Shown: piece by piece, positions 8,815 through 19,089 of the stretch
How the letters are laid out: each line of letters starts with the position of its first letter
How positions within the stretch are numbered: the first letter of the stretch is position 1
From: Gracilariopsis chorda
Lineage: Eukaryota; Rhodophyta; Florideophyceae; Gracilariales; Gracilariaceae
DNA: 23,663 nucleotides
NCBI GenBank assembly: GCA_003194525.1
Contig: NBIV01000706.1
Location: 1-23,663 of the forward strand
Reading direction: 5' to 3'
Notes under the pieces: model-generated
Told to the model about the DNA's origin: nothing
Database searches by the model: none
The model's input: the letters and a program-made list of their open reading frames with translations, nothing else
Position numbers and translations under genes: made by a program

Positions 8815-10371
8815 GACGCACGAGTGGTGCGAAATTCGTCAACTTTGCAGTCAAGGTACGCCACCTTAAAACCTCGCCAAATACAAGTCATTGACACCGT
8901 CATTGCCGCATTGCAACAACGACAGGCGCTGCAGGAGCGAACAAGCACTCCTGGAAACGTGTTTTTTGTGCAAGGATCCGCAGGAACCGGAAAGACATAC
9001 GTGCTCAACCTCCTTCGTGATATCGTTGAGTTGGAAGGAATGCTCGCCGAAATGACTGCTACAACAGGCATTGCAGCTTCGTTGTACGAAGGTGGCCGCA
9101 CTTTACATAGCCTTCTCGGACTGGGTGTAGCTGATAGGGACAGCACAAGCAGCACTACAGCCACTTTGTCAAAGTACGGTCCCCGATCTCAACGTGCAGA
9201 ACTGCTACGCGAAATACAACTGCTCGTCTTGGATGAGGCGTCCATGCTCTCAAGAAAGCTCTTCGAACTCATGGATGCGTTGCTCAAAGATCTTCGCTGC
9301 AGTGGAATGGAAAACCCGCCTCCGTTTGGGGGCTTGACCATCATTCTATCCGGCGACTACTCCCAGCTGCTTCCAGTGGTGCCGCAGGTGTACATGGAGG
9401 CCGAGCCAAGTGGTAATGTGAGACGAGTGTACACAAACATTCTCAACGAATTGCCGTGGAAGAGTGATCTGTGGACATTGTGCTCGGTTCAAGTGCTGTA
9501 CCTCACGGAACAAGTACGCCAAGCGGATGATCCGGCATTTGCGTCGCTGTTACGTTCCATTGCACGAAACACAATATCCAACAACGCTCCACTACCACTC
9601 AGATCTACCGGTGGCATGCAAACCGCCTACCAATTCCTGTGGAAGTGGCTCACAACACGACGCAAGGAGGATGTGGATCTCAGCAAAATGCTCATTGTCT
9701 CCACAAATCAGTTGGTCGATGAACACAATGCGGCAGCGCTGGATCTGTTTCCTGGTGAGCGCTTCACTCTTCCGTCAGCTACGACGGTACAACCTGACGG
9801 TGTACCACACTCAGAGCCCGACGTCACCAATACCTTTGTTCCCGAGTTTGCGTATCAGTATGCACCTACTGGTGTACCTCCTCATAACTTGGATTTGAAG
9901 ATTGGTGTGCCAGTTATGGTCATTCGGAACGTGTTGCATCCGGCTGTGGTCAACGGAAAGCTGTTCGTAGTCGTGCGTGTCGATCACTTTACGATGCAGG
10001 TGGCTCGATTCGACGAGAACGGACAGGTACTGGAACGACAGCTCCTGCATCGTATCGACTTCGAGTTTTCTTTCGCAGACATTCGCATGATTCGAAGGCA
10101 GTTCCCTATTCGTCTTGCGTTTGCAGCTACAGTTCACAAAGGACAGGGAAAAACCTTGGATGGCTTGGTTGTGGATGTACGATCCAACTTCTTCTGCGCA
10201 GGTCAGTTGTACGTCGCATTGTCGCGCGTTCGAAGGAACGACCATGTGCTGCTCCTGCATGATCCGCAGCTTACACCCGCTAATGCGCACACAATTCATC
10301 CCATGCCTGTTCCCATCGCCAACCCAGTGCTGCCTGAAGCTATTCAGTTCTGCATCCCTCCACAACCGTAA
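8815..10371 (+). pseudogene. PIF1-family helicase domain, copy C, intact frame downstream of a stop
   Basis: This is the C-terminal half of the transposase. It is in the same frame as the upstream Rep part and separated from it only by the TGA at 8812-8814. The domain is complete. Counting from 8824, Walker A GSAGTGKT is at 51-58, TATTGIAASL near 78-87, Walker B LLVLDEASM at 133-141, GDYSQLLPV at 177-185, LTEQVRQ at 227-233, and [10 protein letters not shown] and [12 protein letters not shown] near 438-471. PIF1-type enzymes unwind DNA 5' to 3', and in Helitrons the helicase is thought to peel off the transferred strand. No ATG precedes Walker A (the first is at 9040), so independent translation of an active helicase is unlikely. 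A readthrough event or a nonstandard start would be needed. Confidence 0.9.
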
Positions 10372-10930
10372 TCATATCTCTTGCATTCTTCTTTCATTGA
10401 ATTAAACTACTTGCTTTTCTGCTTTTGCTTTCTCCACCCTCTTTTTTCCTCACCGCTGTTTATCACTCCTCCACCGCGGGGTGCAGCGCCGCCCGCGGCC
10501 GAAGGCCGCTTCCTCTTGTCTCAACACCCCACTCTTAATGATTTACACATGTATGAGGGGGGTGTTCTTGATTGAATGGAGGCGGTGCGCCAATAAACCG
10601 CCCTGTATGCCCCTCTACGCGCATGCAAAACTGCCATTTGGCGCAACGCCTCCCTAACACTTAAAAAATTCAGCAACAGCAGCAGCAGCAAAGCTTCCTG
10701 CTTACTGGCTGGCACTCCCATAATGACTGCAGTGCCACCCAGTTACACAAAGCAACGTGTCGCGCTTCCTCATCATTGGCTGGCACTGCAGTCAATTTTA
10801 GCACCTAAACACAAACCCCTACGGCTCCACATACTCTCGGCGCCGCGGCGCCCCGTGGTTCTTTGAGCGCTATTGCGAGCGCAAGCGAGCAAAGTGCTCG
10901 GAGAGCCTCCGAACGCTACTAAAAACACAA
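10372..10930 (+). repeat. 3' region of copy C, module 1
   Basis: No gene. It contains GCGGCC-GAA-GGCCGC (10495-10509), a decayed form of the first mini-hairpin, a 15-bp inverted repeat (10578-10592 with 10639-10653) and a CAG run. The tail is of a second type, AAGCTTCCTGCTTACTGG. That tail includes an 18-bp inverted repeat, TGACTGCAGTGCCACCCA (10724-10741) with TGGCTGGCACTGCAGTCA (10777-10794), matching 17 of 18. A perfect palindrome GGCGCCGCGGCGCC (10839-10852) and a GCGAGCGCAAGCGAGC stretch follow. Confidence 0.75.
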
Positions 10931-11370
10931 AGCTACAAAAACCACGCGGCGCGCAGCGCCGCCCACGGCTGAAGGCCGTTCCACTTGTCTCTCCATTATA
11001 ATGATTTGTTCCTCTATGAGGGGGGTGTTCTTGATTGAATGGAGGCGTTGCGCCACAAAATCCTCTTCCACGCCCCCGTTTGCCCATCCAAATCGCACAT
11101 TTGGCGCAACGCCTCCCTACCATTTAAAAAATTCAGCAGCAGCAGCAGCAGCAAAGCTTCCTGCTTACTGGCTCGCACTCCCATAATGACTGCAGTGCCA
11201 CCCAGTTACACAAAGCAACGTGTCGCGCTTTCTCATCATTGGCTGGCACTGCAGTCAATTTAGGCACCTAGGCGCCGCGGCGCCCCGTGGTTCTACGAGC
11301 GCTATTGCGAGCGCAAGCGAGCAAAGTGCTCGGCGAGCCTCCGAACGCCACGAAAAACACAAAGCTACAA
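10931..11370 (+). repeat. 3' region of copy C, module 2
   Basis: A tandem duplicate of the previous module; the hairpin-to-hairpin distance is 463 bp. GGCGC-GCA-GCGCC is at 10948-10960 and ACGGCT-GAA-GGCCGT at 10965-10979. The 15-bp inverted repeat is perfect (11041-11055, 11102-11116). The 18-bp inverted repeat recurs at 11187-11204 and 11240-11257, and the palindrome GGCGCCGCGGCGCC at 11271-11284. Confidence 0.75.
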
Positions 11371-11700
11371 AGCCAACGCGGCGCGCAGCGCCGCCCACGG
11401 CCGAAGGCCGTTTCCACTTGTCTCTCCACTATAAGTATTTATACGCGTATGAGGGGGGTGTTCTTGATTGAATGGAGGCGTTGCGCCACAAAATCCTCTT
11501 CCACGCCCCCGTTTGCCCATCCAAATCGCCCATTTTGCCCAACGCCTCCCGACCATTTAAAAAATTCAGCAGCAGCAGCAGCAGCAAAGCGTTCAGTTAA
11601 TTAGCTGCTGCTGCTGCAAGTTGACTGTGCAATGGCTGCTGAATGGCTTGCAATACAATCAAATTGTTGTGCCACTCACTCAGCAGCAAAACCTCGCCTG
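11371..11700 (+). repeat. 3' region of copy C, terminal module 3
   Basis: The third module, 433 bp downstream of the second. It has GGCGC-GCA-GCGCC (11380-11392), ACGGCC-GAA-GGCCGT (11397-11411) and the 15-bp inverted repeat, whose right arm is partly mutated (11474-11488 with ~11535-11549). It ends with the GCGTTCAGTTAATTAGCTGCTG type of tail, as in A and as in the last module of D. It runs directly into the first CACGTG repeat of copy D. Confidence 0.75.
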
Positions 11701-11703
11701 TTC

Positions 11704-11960
11704 ATTCCGACACGTGGCAAATTGCACTGCGCCAGTGCAGTGCATTCCAACACGTGGCACATTGCACTGCGCCAGTGCAGTGTATACTGAAGTTTCATTG
11801 CAGACATGCCTGCAATTCCGACACGTGGCAAATTGCACTGCGCCAGTGCAGTGTATACTGAAGTTTCATTGCAGACATGCCTGCAATTCCGACACGTGGC
11901 AAATTTCACTGCGCCAGTGCATTGCATTCCAACACGTGGCAAATTGCACTGCGCCAGTGC
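11704..11960 (+). repeat. Iteron-like array at the 5' end of copy D (five units)
   Basis: Five direct repeats begin at 11704, 11744, 11815, 11886 and 11926. Each reads ATTCC(G/A)ACACGTGGCA and is followed by a TGCACTGCGCCAGTGCA-type palindrome. Spacing is 40, 71, 71 and 40 bp; the longer period adds TGTATACTGAAGTTTCATT and the TTGCAG...CTGCA dyad. By analogy with rolling-circle replicons these could be Rep binding sites. CACGTG is also a bHLH/bZIP core, so a promoter role is possible. Confidence 0.8.
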
Positions 11961-12026
11961 AGTGTATACTGAAGTTTCATTGCAGACTTGCCTGCAACAG
12001 ACGTATATACTGCACTGGCGCAGTGC
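11946..12026 (+). repeat. 5' inverted repeat of copy D
   Basis: The arms 11946-11969 and 12003-12026 match at 23 of 24 positions with a 33-nt spacer. It closes the iteron-like array and has the same geometry as in the other copies. Confidence 0.85.
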
Positions 12027-12029
12027 CAA

Positions 12030-12692
12030 ATGCATCTCGCTTGCTGACCCTAACCACTATTTTGCATCCCATTCAGGCTTGGCCAATAGCGCAGTGTCGT
12101 AACCTTTTGCTAATTTGGGCACTGTTTGCTGGCCTGGGACCTAGGCAAGGCCGAGCTCGTGTGCAGGTCGCCACAAGAGTAACCCACTAAGTACCACGGA
12201 TCTGGGAAAGGTCAGGTGCTCCTCTGTGGTATACTGGTCGTTTGACAGCGATCAGGAAGTCTGAGGGTTTACCGGACCTAATACCAGCTTGCTGTGCAGG
12301 GTCCGGGGCGGCCGCCGTGTTGTACCTCTTGGGGCCGGAAAGCACACTTCGGTGTGTGAGTAAAGGCAGACCAATCCTTACAACCGGACGCGGGTTAAAC
12401 ATCAAACGGCTTGAAAACCGGCTGGGCACACTCCGCCCGTCATAATCCAACAGGAGTGTGTCGAGAGTCCCTGTGCTGCGCACGACTGCATCGGGTAAAT
12501 ATAAGCCTTGCAGCAATTTGTTTTTTTAATTGCTGCATGCGACTAAGCCCGGTGGGTGCAACGCAAGAAACTGCAACCAGTTTTTTCACTTTCAACTTTG
12601 TGTTTTATTGGGAATTATTCTGGAACTCTGGCAAATTTTTTAACGGTTTAAAAACATAGAATTGTTTTTTTTCTTTCCTTTGGTAAATTGAA
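12030..12692 (+). promoter_or_regulatory. Leader and upstream region of the Rep-helicase gene, copy D
   Basis: No gene is supported. It is the same layout as in copy C: leader with the CACAC-TTCG-GTGTG hairpin (12343-12356), TATA-like TAAATATAAG (~12495-12504), and a perfect TGCAGCAATT/AATTGCTGCA inverted repeat (12509-12518, 12528-12537) with a 9-nt T-rich loop. AT-rich, pyrimidine-rich sequence follows up to the ATG at 12693. Confidence 0.5.
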
Positions 12693-15600
12693 ATGACGAG
12701 AGGAGGGCGACGTCTGAACTCTGGTGGCATCCGATCTAACTCGGGAGGTGCCAGAGACAATTCTGGAGGTGCCAGGTTGAACGCAGGCGGTTCAAGGCAA
12801 AACGCTGGTGGTCGTCGCGTCGGCAGTGGTGGAGCACGGGCAGGAGCTGGAAGACCCCGAAGAGAACCAGCTCCTCCATCTCCAGATGAGTTGGGAGTAA
12901 ATGAGAGCGGAGCACACGTTCAAGGACCTATTGTTCCAGTGGTTGAAGAAGACGAAATTACTCCTGCACCTACTTCGGTTGCAGCAGCAGTTAGCACAAG
13001 CGCCGCTGGAGCCAGTGGGTCCGCTGCAACAGATCTACCAACATCGTGCCCAATTCCTGGATTTCTGGAGTTTGTGAGAGGCCTTCCAAGTCACATTCCA
13101 CCGCCTCCGATGCCTCCCCCTCTCCCACCGATGCCTGCAGAACAGATGCCTATTGCAATGGAATTGGAAGAGGATGAGATCATCCCTGCTCCCTCACAGC
13201 CACCGCCATCACAGCAGCCTGCTCTGCCACAAGCTGAACAAGGGGAAGAACAGATGCCAGTCCCGATGGAAGTGGAAGAGGATGAGATCACCCCGGCTCC
13301 CTCACACCCGCCGCCGCAGCCTGCGTTGCCACAATCAAAACAGGAAGAACAACAGATGTCCATTCCGATGGAGGTGGAAGCGGATGAGATCACACCGGCT
13401 CCCTCACACCAGCCGCAGCATCAGCCACAGCAACAGCTTGATACGACGGTCATGCACTGTGCTGGGCGTCCTGATCGAGGACTCTATCGCGTGTACTATG
13501 CGTGGGATTCCGTGGCAGCTCAGGCGAGGAATGATCCGGCCATCCGTGCAAGCGTGCCGGAGTTTGAGACGCTTCCCACTGCAGGTCAAATGCGATGCGG
13601 AAGATGCGGCGAACACTCACACACGATCTCCTCCTGCCCGTACGCGGACTGGACATTGAAAATACATAGCTGCAAGTATTGCGGCTGTGTTTTGCTTGGC
13701 ACAGAGGTCACTGGAGTGTGCTGTGGAATGAAAAGCATGTCAGGATGGGGCGTCACGTTCCGCAGAGGGCATAGCAGTGAGTTGATTCGCAGTCTTTATA
13801 GCCTGGGAGCCTTCCACAGCCATTTCCTCAACTTGAATACGCTCTTCGCGACGACTCAAGCGCTCATGGACATGTCGTATGTGACGGGAGGCGGTCCCTC
13901 CTTTCTCAGACTTGAGGGCAACGCAGCTCTCGCTCTGCCCGCGCAGAACCAGAACAACACGCGCTACAGCTTTCTGTGGGGTACTGGTCCACCTTCCTTG
14001 GATCCCTCTCACTATGCGCGTGCCAATTTGCGTGCGTTCATTCAAGACATCAACGTACGAGACATCGTGCCCAAGTTGTACGATGTTATCCAGCCCAAGC
14101 CAGACGTGGTGCGTGAGCGGTACCGATCCATGCTTAGCACGCAACAACAACAACAAAATGCAGATACCGCCGTCGATATCAGCATGCAGGCAGCAGAAGA
14201 GGGAGTAGTCGTACGTGCTTACGAAGGAACCCGAAGTGCCACAGTCAGTGCTCCTCACGCAGGTGCTGGGCCTCTCCCTGAAGATGCTCCTGGTGGCGGG
14301 CCAACCATGATGAGAACGCTCGTCGTGGATCCAACTGGCCTGTATCGAGTGGAGTCTCAAGTACCGCGCTTGGTAGAAGGAACCGTAACCGAAGAGCACG
14401 CTGCAGTGACAAGCGCTGCTGCTGCTGGAGCAGGGGCGACTGCGAATGCTGCAAACAATGCGCAAGTGCGATACCGACTTCTAAAACCGGCATCCAAACT
14501 TGCAGAGAAGGGCACTTTCCCTCTTCTCTACCCGTACGGTGATCAGCACGAACCATTTGACATCGGCCTGTTCCTGGAGGCAAGGAACTCCACACAGCAA
14601 AGCTCAGATCTCAGCGTCAACGAGTGGAAGCTCCGAAAGCTCACCTGGGCTCAGAACGCGAAGCGACGTTTGTACTCAGACAACATCCTCCTCAACAGTG
14701 GACCGTTGATGCAGATGTGGATGCTCCGCGCGCAAACAAACATTGAGGACATGCGACTACGTTTCCTGGAGAGAGAACAACAGGCACGTATTGTACAAGA
14801 GCAAGAGATCCAGCAAGCGCAGCAGCAAACAGGTCATGTGTCACCATCCCAATTCGCGCAAATGGGACGCATATTTCTGCCCGATGACTCGGTCAACTCA
14901 GCAGCGTACTGGAAGAACAAGCGCATGGATGTACAGGCGATCGTAGCGCGGAGAGGACCGCCTTTTCTGTTCATTACAATCACCATGAACATCTGGAGAG
15001 AGGACATCCAGCGCCTTGGTATGGATACCAGCAATCGGAGCGCATTTACGGCACAGAGTAAGCGCCCTCAACCGTTTGACCGACCTGATCTGATTGCAAG
15101 GGTGTACAACCAGTACGCAAACGACTTCATGAAGGACTTGGAGAAGAACTCGGAGCACATCTTCGGATTGAAGTGCCTGGGGCTTGCATCAAAGCTCGAG
15201 TTTCAGGAGCGCAATGTGCCTCATCACCACATGCTCGTGTGGCTCGAAGGAGGCGTGATTGAAGACGTTGATGTGATCGACGAGCTGATTCGTGCAGAAC
15301 TTCCCCTTCCCGGTGAAGACGACGCGTTGCGGGCCCTCATTCGTTCCATGCACAGGCACCGCCACTCCACCTATTGCCGGAATCGCGCTGGGCGTTGCAA
15401 GTTTGGATACGACCGCAACATGATTGTGCCGGAGACGTACATTGAAGAAGGCACGAATCGCGTGGTCTACCGCAGAAGAAGGCAACATGACCTCAAGATA
15501 GTGCCGTACAACCCAACTCTGACCAAGAAGTACCGCTCTCATATCAACGTAGAGCGCACGCAAGGAGGGGGCGCAGTGGCTTATCTGATGAAGTACGCGT

Positions 15601-16520
15601 TTAAGCAGCCCAAAGCTCAGGAGGTGGTGCTCAACGTGAGTGATGCTAATGAGACAGGCACACACAACGAGCAGCAACAAGAGCCACAGGTGCAGAACGA
15701 CATTCGTGCATACATGCGAGCGCGTGTGGTGGGAGCCGTCAATGCAGCTTGGAGACTTTTCGAGTTTCGACATGTTCACATCGTACCAAAAGTAGAGCGA
15801 CTGGCCATTCACTTGGAAGGAGAGCGCACATTTCTGCTGAGAGGTCCAAACCAGCTCTCTTCTGCATCACAGCCGTCTACACTGGAGAGATACTTTGCAA
15901 GGCCCGAAGCATACGCGAACCTCGACTACCTTTCGTACTTTGAAAAAGTGCGATTGTATCGCACGCTTCCAGCCCGCGTGCTTAACCAATACGACGGAGA
16001 CAGCACTCAGGTGCCCACAGACGACTGCGATCCGCCCATGTACGTGGTAGAGCGCACGGACGACGAGCAGTGTGTCGCAAGGATCAGAGGTGTTTCACCG
16101 TCGGACATTGAGCTCTTTGCTCTGCGCTTGCTGCTCATGAATCACGGCTCGAGCTCTTATGAAGACGCAAGGACTTTCAACGGACAGCAGTATGGAACGT
16201 ATCGTGAAACTGCGATTGTAAGCGGACTGCTCGCGGACGGATCCGAGTTTGATATTGCATTGCAAGAAGCAGTGCATATATACAGCACGCCCTCAGAGCT
16301 ACGACGTCTGGTTGTTCACACTATACCAACAAGGCGCAGACCCAGAAAAAATGGCCGTCGAAAACTGGGAGGCATTATGTAGTGACATACATACAGGAGA
16401 TGAGCAGCAAGGAAAGCAAGAAATGTATCGACGTGTTGTGGAGATCTCAGACCGGCATGGAGGACGACTGCTTCGCGATCACAGCTTTTCTCCCAACACC
16501 TACAGCAGGATCATACAGCA
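12693..16520 (+). pseudogene. Rep nuclease half of the Rep-helicase transposase, copy D, near-intact
   Basis: The start ATG at 12693 (A at -3) opens a 1229-codon frame, correct to codon ~1208. Residues 7-55 are seven-residue repeats of the type R-x-N-S-G-G-x. Residues 80-235 carry four V/I-rich plus acidic motifs (VPVVEEDEI, AMELEEDEI, PMEVEEDEI, PMEVEADEI) between Pro/Gln linkers. C302-C305-H310-C315 form a CCHC knuckle, and C327-C330 with C343-C344 match the Cys cluster that precedes Helitron Rep domains. The HUH motif is H844-H845-H846 in PHHHMLVW. The two catalytic tyrosines are Y964 and Y968 in YLMKYAFK. HUH nucleases nick one strand through a phosphotyrosine link. An extra base near 16315 and a missing base near 16486 break the frame before the helicase. 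Confidence 0.93.
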
Positions 16521-18110
16521 TTGACTGAGGCAAATCGAGCTACAACAACTCGAGACGCACGAGTGGTGCGAAATTCGTCAACTTTGCAGTCAAGGTACGC
16601 CACCTTAAAACCTCGCCAAAGACAAGTCATTGACACCGTCATTGCCGCATTGCAACAACGACAGGCGCTGCAGGAGCGAACAAGCACTCCTGGAAACGTG
16701 TTCTTTGTGCAAGGATCCGCAGGAACCGGAAAGACATACGTGCTCAACCTCCTTCGTGATATCGTTGAGTCGGAAGGAATGCTCGCCGAAATTACTGCTA
16801 CAACAGGCATTGCAGCTTCGTTGTACGAAGGTGGCCGCACTTTACATAGCCTTCTCGGACTGGGTGTAGCTGATAGGGACAGCACAAGCAGCACTACAGC
16901 CACTTTGTCAAAGTACGGTCCCCGATCTCAACGTGCAGAACTGCTACGCGAAATACAACTGCTCGTCTTGGATGAGGCGTCCATGCTCTCAAGAAAGCTC
17001 TTCGAACTCATGGATGCGTTGCTCAAAGATCTTCGCTGCAGTGGAATGGAAAACCCACCTCCGTTTGGGGGCTTGACCATCGTTCTATCCGGCGACTACT
17101 CCCAGCTGCTTCCAGTGGTGCCGCAGGTGTACATGGAGGCCGAGCCAAGTGGAAATGTGAGACGAGTGTATACAAACATTCTCAACGAATTGCCGTGGAA
17201 GAGTGATCTGTGGACATTGTGCTCGGTTCAGGTGCTGTACCTCACGGAACAAGTACGCCAAGCCGATGATCCGGCATTTGCGTCGCTGTTACGTTCCATT
17301 GCATGAAACACAATATCCAAAAACGCTCCGCTACCACTCAGATCTACCGGTGGCATGCAAACCGCCTACCAATTCGTGTGGAAGTGGCTCACAACACGAT
17401 GCAAGGAGGATGTGAATCTCAGCAAAATGCTCATTGCCTCCACAAATCAGTTGGTCGATGAACACAATGCGGCAGCGCTGGATCTGTTTCCTGGTGAACG
17501 CTTCACTCTTCCGTCACCTACGACGGTACAACCTGACGGTGTACCACACTCAGAGCCCGACGTCACCAATACCTTTGTTCCCGAGTTTGCATATCAGTAT
17601 GCGCCTAGTGGAGTACCGCCTCATAACTTGAACTTGAAGATTGGTGTGCCAGTTATGGTCATTCGGAACGTGTTGCATCTGGCTGTGGTCAACGGAAAGC
17701 TGTTCGTAGTCGTGCGTGTCGATCACTTTACGATGCAGGTGGCTCGATTCAACGAGAACAGACAGGTGTTCGAACGACAGCTCCTGCATCGTATCGACTT
17801 CGAGTTTTCTTTCGCAGATATTCGCATGATTTGAAGGCAGTTTCCCATTCGTCTCGCGTTTGCAGCTACCGTTCACAAAGGACAGGGAAAGACGTTGGAT
17901 GGCTTGGTTGTGGATGTGCGATCCAACTTCTTCTGCGCTGGTCAGTTGTATGTCGCATTGTCGCGCGTTCGAAGGAACGACCATGTGCTGCTCCTGCATG
18001 ATCCGCAGCTTACACCCTCGAATGCGCACACAATTCATCCCATGCCTGTTCCCATCGCCAACCCAGTGCTGCCTGAAGCTATTCAGTTCTGCATCCCTCC
18101 ACAACCGTAA
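16521..18110 (+). pseudogene. PIF1-family helicase domain, copy D, two premature stops
   Basis: This continues the transposase after the frameshifts and shares one frame to the TAA at 18110. Walker A GSAGTGKTY, TATTGIAASL, Walker B LLVLDEASM and GDYSQLLPV are intact. TGA codons at 17304-17306 and 17832-17834 each replace a CGA found in copy C. Several nearby differences from C are also C-to-T or G-to-A changes, for example CGACGC to CGATGC. The arginine-finger region [12 protein letters not shown] survives downstream of the second stop. The protein ends in IPPQP like the other copies. Confidence 0.9.
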
Positions 18111-18560
18111 TCATATCTCTTGCATTCTTCTTTCATTGAATTAAACTACTTGCGTTTCTGCTTTTGCTTTCTCCACTCTCTTTTTTTCCTCACCGCTGTT
18201 TATCACTCCTCCACCGCGGCGCGCAGCGCCGCCCGCGGCCGAAGGCCGCTTCCTCTTGTCTCAACACCCCACTCTTAATTATTTACACATGTATGAGGGG
18301 GGTGTTGTTGATTGTTGGGAGGCGGTGCGCCAATAAACCGCTCTGTATGCCCCTCTACGCGCATGAAAAAATGCCATTTGGCGCAACACCTCCCTACCAC
18401 TTAAAAAATTCAGCAGCAGCAGCAGCAGCAAAGCTTCCTGCTTACTGGCTGGCACTCCCATAATGACTGCAGTGCCATCCAGTTACACAAAGCAACGTGT
18501 CGCGCTTTCTCATCATTGGCTGGCACTGCAGTCAATTTAGGCACCTAGGCGCCGCGGCGC
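18111..18560 (+). repeat. 3' region of copy D, module 1
   Basis: No gene. It carries GGCGC-GCA-GCGCC (18218-18230), GCGGCC-GAA-GGCCGC (18235-18249), the 15-bp inverted repeat (18318-18332, 18379-18393, with mismatches), a CAG run, the 18-bp inverted repeat (18464-18481, 18517-18534) and GGCGCCGCGGCGCC (18548-18561). Its tail is of the AAGCTTCCTGC type. Confidence 0.75.
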
Positions 18561-18985
18561 CCCGTGGTTCTACGGGCGCTATTGCGAGCGCAAGCGAGCA
18601 AAGTGCTCGGAGAGCCTCCGAACGCTACTAAAGACAAAAAGCTACAAAACCAACGCGGCGCGCAGCGCCGCCTACGGCCGAAGGCCGTCTCCACTTGTCT
18701 CTCAACACCCCACTCTGAATGATTTGCTCATGTATGAGGGGGGTATTGTTGACTGATGGGAGGCGTTGCGCCACAAATTCGCTTTGCACGCCCCCGTTTG
18801 CGCATGCAAATCGCCCATTTGGCGCAACCCCTCCAAACCATTAAAAACATTCAGCAGCAGCAGCAGCAGCAAAGCGTTCAGTTAATTTGCTGCTGCTGCT
18901 GCAAGTTGACTGTGCAATGGCTGCTGAATGGCTTGCAATACAATTAAATTGTTGTGCCAGCCACTCAGCAGCAAAACCTTGCCTG
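18561..18985 (+). repeat. 3' region of copy D, terminal module 2
   Basis: A second module, 441 bp after the first. GGCGC-GCA-GCGCC is at 18657-18669 and ACGGCC-GAA-GGCCGT at 18674-18688. The 15-bp inverted repeat (18759-18773 with 18820-18834) has one mismatch. A CAG run facing GCTGCTGCTGCTGC and the GCTGCTGAATGGCT palindrome end the unit. No gene. Confidence 0.75.
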
Positions 18986-18988
18986 TTC

Positions 18989-19089
18989 ATTCCGACACGT
19001 GGCAAATTGCACTGCGCCAGTGCAGTGTATACTGAAGTTTCATTGCAGACTTGCCTGCAACAGACGTATATACTGCACTGGCGCAGTGC
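18989..19089 (+). repeat. 5' repeat and inverted repeat of copy E
   Basis: A single ATTCCGACACGTGGCA repeat at 18989 is followed by arms 19009-19032 and 19066-19089 with a 33-nt spacer. Copy D has five such repeats in the same place. Confidence 0.85.

Larger units (their letters stand above)
4063..11700 (+). mobile_element. Copy C: full-length Rep-helicase rolling-circle transposon, decayed
   Basis: A complete unit: 5' repeat cluster, leader, Rep-helicase frame (4950-10371) and three 3' modules. The coding region is broken by six 1-base indels and one stop, so it is not autonomous as written. The distance to the same leader point in copy D is 7742 bp, about 680 bp more than D to E, in part because C carries an additional 3' module. 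No flanking host DNA is visible on either side. Confidence 0.85.
11701..18985 (+). mobile_element. Copy D: best-preserved full-length Rep-helicase transposon
   Basis: The unit runs from the TTCATTCCGACACG start of the 5' repeat array to the identical TTCATTCCGACACG that opens copy E. It holds the Rep-helicase frame from 12693 to 18110 and two 3' modules. Two frameshifts and two CGA-to-TGA changes interrupt only the region after codon ~1208. It is the best reference for the family in this window. Confidence 0.88.

Noticed and set aside
10639..10660. Classical Helitron 3' end (hairpin then CTRR)
   Set aside because: CTAA follows the inverted repeat only in copy C module 1; the other modules read CCACC or CTACC. 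No consistent TC...CTRR ends can be drawn, so exact element borders are left approximate.
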